Shown: positions 60,513-64,000 of the stretch, piece after piece | How the letters are laid out: each line of letters opens with the position of its first letter | Position numbering within the stretch: the first letter of the stretch is position 1 | Source: Karalla daura | Taxonomy: Eukaryota; Chordata; Actinopteri; Chaetodontiformes; Leiognathidae | DNA: 64,000 nucleotides | Assembly (NCBI GenBank): GCA_029224185.1 | Contig: CM055198.1 | Coordinates: 8,931,124 to 8,995,123 of the forward strand | Direction: 5' to 3' | Notes under the pieces: generated by a model | Databases searched by the model: none | The model's input: only the letters and a program-made list of their open reading frames with translations | Told to the model about the DNA's origin: nothing | Program-made: the position numbers and the translations under genes

Positions 60513-61799
60513 TGAGGCGGCCCGAGGCGAGCACCGCGGCCATCTAGAGACTGAGTTTCTGCTGCTGCTGCTGCTGCTGCTGGGAGACCCCCCCCCTCCC
60601 CCTCCTCCCCTCCCCCTAACACACGCACACGCACACACACACACACACAGGCCCCCCCCGGCCGCTCACAACTGGACAACAAAACCTCATCCCCATCCAC
60701 CGTCAGAGGCTGAACGCTCCCGACAGGCGAACATTATTGGTCGATGTGGGCGTGTGCGTGGCGGTCTCAGCGTCTGTCCCTCTTCGCCCCCCCCCCTCCC
60801 CCGTGCCCCCCCCCCCCCCCCACACACACCTCTCATCTCACCCTCTAGGCGCGCGTAGAGCGAGTGCTCGTCCGTCGTCACCTTGGCGTTGGGACGGAGC
60901 CCGATCATGACCTCAACCACGGGGCAGTGCCCACCAGTTGCTATGCCTTATGCAAAGACGGGGGGAAGGGCCCCCCCGGCCTCCTCTTCGAACGTAGTCC
61001 TTTGACTTCTAAACTCGATTTTTATTTAATTTTGTAACATTTGTTTGGTTTTGGTTCTTTCTCCGCCCGCGCGCGGGTCGGCTCCCGACTCGCTTGTACA
61101 GTGCGCTGCCGAGATTGCCGAGACACGGATGGTCTTTCGTTTTCCGGGGTGTCGCTTTCTTTCCCCTCCTCATTTCTCTCGTCCCGTCTCAAGGCCGACT
61201 TTTGCGTTTTTTGTTTCCGCCTCCGGTGGGTTTTGAAACGGCGAAGGAGGACTGAAAAGAAAAAAGAAAAAAAAAGCAATACCGACTCAAAAACGGCGTG
61301 GTCTCGATGGTTTGCACATTGTGTAAATATCTTAGTATCTCTTGGACAGTATGCGCAGATGTATTTCTATTCCGTCTCCTAGTCTGTGTGGACATGAGTT
61401 GACTTGAACCGAAACAAACAACGACGACGACAAGAAAAAAAGCAAGAAAAAAGAGAAAAAAAAGAACATCATTTGTGACACTGTGCTCTCAGCTAACTAG
61501 TCCCATTTCTATTCTGTACAATTAGGGTGAATCCTGGATCAGATCACATATAAAACATGTAAAACATGCCTCTCGTTTCCCGGTCTCAGTTTGTTGTTTT
61601 TCCTCAGTAGACTGTCTCGCAAACGGTCTTTATAGTTGCGGCTTGTTGAACCGAGCGTCGTTAAAGGTAAGTGAAGTGAAGTGACATCCTGAATGGTTCC
61701 GGCCCCACAGACTCCCGGACTGCTCGGGCCCCCCGTCTCGGCGTGACGGCCCCCCTCGCTCTCGGAGCCGAGACGCTGCCTGGCCCGGAGCTCTCTCCC

Positions 61800-61876
61800 A
61801 CGCTGTCGGCTAGCTTATCAGACTGGTGTTGGCTGTTTCTATCGCCACGGCAACAGCGGTCTGTAGGCTGGCTGAC
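61800..61876 (+). ncRNA. mir21: mir-21 precursor hairpin
   Basis: The 5p arm starts at 61811 with TAGCTTATCAGACTGGTGTT followed by GGC (to 61833), the teleost miR-21 sequence with seed AGCTTAT. The 3p arm lies at about 61851-61872 (CAACAGCGGTCTGTAGGCTG then GC). The arms pair as a stem with a short loop (tgtttctatcgccacgg). It targets tumour-suppressor and apoptosis transcripts in vertebrates and is essential in zebrafish heart-valve development. It is on the sense strand of vmp1 and conserved in position relative to VMP1 and TUBD1 in human 17q23. Confidence 0.97.
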
Positions 61877-61902
61877 GCCGTGGGGCCCTCAACACCCCTA
61901 AA

Positions 61903-61921
61903 CCCCCCCCCCCCCCCCCCC
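61903..61921. repeat. C19 homopolymer next to mir-21
   Basis: Uninterrupted C run about 27 bases after the mir-21 hairpin. Confidence 0.9.
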
Positions 61922-61979
61922 GGGGTCCCCCGCTCTGGAAATCGGCCCCAGCTCTGGAAATGGTGTGACATGACTGAAC

Positions 61980-61985
61980 AATAAA
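61980..61985 (+). terminator. vmp1: vmp1/pri-mir-21 polyadenylation signal AATAAA
   Basis: First consensus AATAAA after the vmp1 stop, followed by GT-rich sequence (gtggtg). It lies about 105 bases after the mir-21 hairpin, so the hairpin would be inside the mature 3' UTR. Confidence 0.65.
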
Positions 61986-62163
61986 GTGGTGAAAAGTGCA
62001 CGGACTGATGTCTCCTTGTTTTTCCTTCTGGCTCTGGCTCTGCTGCAAAGTGAAGCTCCAAGCTTCCATCTCAAAGGTTCCTCGTCCGTTCTTCGTTAGG
62101 CTAGTTCATCCTTGGAACGCCAATCGGCAAAATGACCACATCACAGAGTTCAGAAAAACAGCA

Positions 62164-62169
62164 TTTAAT
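62164..62169 (-). terminator. tubd1: tubd1 polyadenylation signal ATTAAA
   Basis: Minus-strand ATTAAA about 105 bases after the tubd1 stop. The vmp1 and tubd1 transcripts end tail-to-tail within about 150-200 bases of each other. Confidence 0.5.
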
Positions 62170-62272
62170 TCATAAAATGGCTCAAATTTCGCCCTCTCGA
62201 GGGCAAAGTGACGGTACATCCCAGTGATGCTCTCGCTGCTCAGAAGCCGCCGCAGGCGTCCTCGGCTCCACT

Positions 62273-63660
62273 TCACCTCAGCTGACTGTAGCTGGAGATG
62301 ACCTGCTCCAGGGACGTGAAGCTGTCCAGGAAGTCCTCCTCTGAGATTCCAAATCTGAGATACTGATGGACGTAGGCTCTGTAACGGAGGCAAACGGTAG
62401 ACGGGCGTAAAAAAACCTCTGCGGACCCCCTCCTCGCGCGTCCCTCGGAACACACTTGGGAGACTCACTTGGAGGCGAACATGCTCCAGGCTTTGCCCAC
62501 CATGCTGTCCAGAGGCCTGAGCAGAGCCCGGCTGTTGCTGACCAGCGTGGCGGACTTTTCGTACTTGTTGAACGGCACTGGGGACTTCCAGGCGCTGAAC
62601 GCGTCTCCTGCCGGGAGCCAGGAGGTGTAGAGGGCCGGGTCCTGGAAGCCGCCTGCGCGCAGACCACGCAGTTCGCGTCCGTCAGTAGCGAATCGACACT
62701 TCATTTCACCTGGTGCCCGGCGGCTTACCGACCTGTCTCCGCGCTGAACACGTCTTTGCCTCTCAGTACGAGCAGGTTGGCCAGAGACGTGTTGAAGCCG
62801 GGTCCCGGGAGAGCCCCGGAGCGCTGTGAGCGCGCAGGCGGACGCACCTGCCAGTCGATGCCTGCAACGGCACCACGCACGGGTCACCCTCACACACAGC
62901 TGCAGTTCCTCTCTATGGACGTGCTAGGACCCGAGAGAGAGGCGGCACTCGCCTTCCTCCATCTTGGTGTTGGAGATGAGCATCTGGCGCAGGTGCTTGA
63001 GCATGCCGGGCCAGCTGAAGGTGCTGTAGGCGATGGAGCTGCTGGGCATCTGGGGGATGGAGCACACGCTGAGCAGCTTGTACTCGGGGTGGCAGGCCAG
63101 GGCGCTGAACAGCTCACCTGAGGGACGCAGACGCTGGATAAACATCCACACACATGCACTGAATAGGCCCGGGAGGGAGGGAGGGAGGGCCGGGTGGATA
63201 GATGGATATTTAATTAGCTATACTGTTAAAGCCAAAATGATCATTTGAAGAACTGTTTAAAAAAAAAAAAGATGACTCAAAGAGATCACACTGCGACTTG
63301 TAGACAATCAGCTGATTGTTAAGAGGGAGCGTCACACCCCAGCAGGCAGCTGATGGTGATGTAACACACAACCATGTGAGGAGCTGGACTTGACGGGCGC
63401 TTGTTTTGGTCCTGTAGCCAAGTGTTTTCTTGGCTCTTTGGACGAGGTGACTATGAGTTCATTTTTTTGTCCCTTCATCTGCTGCGTCTGCTTCTCTTCG
63501 GTTGGTAAGAAACTTTCTTTTGTCTGGCCAAAACATGGGCCTGGATTTGAAGGAAATATTAGACTATGGTGTCAGAGACGGATGGATGGATGGATGGATG
63601 GATGGATGGATGGATGGATGGATGGATGGATGGATGGATGGATGGATGGATGGATGGATG

Positions 63661-63739
<79 letters not shown>

Positions 63740-63793
63740 GGTGAGAATGGTCACAGAATGAACATTAACTATGTAGAAATATGGCTTATGACC

Positions 63794-63869
<76 letters not shown>

Positions 63870-64000
63870 CTCTAACCCAGGGGGTCTCTGCTGTAGACTC
63901 CCTGGGAGTCTGGGCTGAGCGCAGGCTGCAGGACGCTGCCCAGCTGGTGGGCGATGACTCTGTTGATGTCGGCGAAGGAGATGTGTTTGATGCTGAGCAG
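62273..64000 (-). CDS. tubd1: Delta-tubulin (TUBD1), C-terminal part
   Basis: Delta-tubulin is a centriolar tubulin needed for triplet microtubules. Partial: the 5' end is beyond the window. Exons: 64000-63877 (continues upstream, in frame at the edge), 63117-62953, 62861-62733, 62652-62469, 62378-62273; 235 residues visible. Landmarks are ADINRVIAHQLGSVLQP, LKHLRQMLISNTKMEEG, IDWQVRPP, LANLLVLRGKDVFSAE, DPALYTSW, KYEKSATLVSNS, GKAWSMFASKAYVHQY and EEDFLDSFTSLEQV, all matching the human protein. The intron after 62953 starts with GC instead of GT (gcgagt) and is only 91 nt. In human TUBD1 also follows VMP1 and MIR21. Confidence 0.96.
63581..63739. repeat. Compound (GATG)n-(GATA)n microsatellite
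   Basis: About 20 GATG units directly joined to about 19-20 GATA units. Confidence 0.97.
63796..63868. repeat. (TG)n microsatellite near a tubd1 donor
   Basis: About 36 TG units; a CA repeat in the tubd1 pre-mRNA directly downstream of a 5' splice site. Confidence 0.97.

Larger units (their letters stand above)
60513..62005 (+). other. vmp1: vmp1 3' untranslated region, host of mir-21
   Basis: Runs from the vmp1 stop to the first consensus poly(A) signal. It includes a CTG array (about 60557-60581), CA and C runs (60618-60660, 60785-60832), and the mir-21 hairpin at its end. A gtaagt-like donor near 61668 suggests possible splicing. A TATAAA variant near 61549 could serve as a weaker earlier poly(A) signal. 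Confidence 0.6.
63177..63876. other. tubd1: tubd1 intron with three stacked microsatellites
   Basis: Holds a (GATG)n array (63581-63660), an abutting (GATA)n array (63661-63739) and a (TG)n array (63796-63868). The TG array begins, in minus-strand terms, about 8 bases after the donor of the most upstream visible exon. Confidence 0.85.

Noticed and set aside
63581..63868. Tandem arrays that superficially resemble a repeat-spacer locus
   Set aside because: They are pure tetra- and dinucleotide microsatellites with no spacers; there is no CRISPR.

Overview
The window is vertebrate nuclear DNA, almost certainly from a ray-finned (teleost, percomorph-like) fish. Genes are split by short GT-AG introns, CA/GATA/GATG microsatellites are dense, copies of a common fish dispersed repeat are present, and the encoded proteins are clear orthologues of human proteins in a compact layout. 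There are no operons, CRISPR arrays or prokaryotic genes.

Layout: (1) 1.8-13.65 kb, + strand, bace2 (membrane aspartyl protease), complete in 9 coding exons. (2) 14.4-19.5 kb, - strand, a TMPRSS2-type transmembrane serine protease whose protease domain is damaged: the activation site is deleted, one exon cannot be found, and conserved pocket residues are changed. (3) 20.0-38.2 kb, - strand, atm (DNA-damage kinase), complete in 62 coding exons. (4) 39.05-47.75 kb, + strand, npat (histone-gene coactivator), complete in 17 coding exons and head-to-head with atm across a shared promoter. (5) 49.2-62.0 kb, + strand, vmp1 (ER autophagy protein), complete in 11 coding exons, with the mir-21 hairpin in its 3' region and a candidate separate mir-21 promoter in its ninth coding intron. 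(6) 62.1-64.0 kb, - strand, the 3' half of tubd1 (delta-tubulin), running off the window edge and tail-to-tail with vmp1.

Exon boundaries were read by hand from splice signals, reading frame and remembered human orthologues. Frame closes across every junction of bace2, atm, npat, vmp1 and the visible part of tubd1, giving about 515, 3084, 1338, 405 and at least 235 residues.

The human orthologues lie on three chromosomes (21q22 for BACE2/TMPRSS2, 11q22 for ATM/NPAT, 17q23 for VMP1/MIR21/TUBD1), so the window joins three human synteny blocks. No wholly new biological system is visible. The most interesting points are the degenerate TMPRSS2-like gene, loss in ATM of the cysteine matching human Cys2991 (the oxidation sensor), the mir-21 hairpin upstream of the first consensus vmp1 poly(A) signal together with a TATA/bZIP/ETS intronic promoter candidate, and homopolymer C/G tracts clustered in vmp1.
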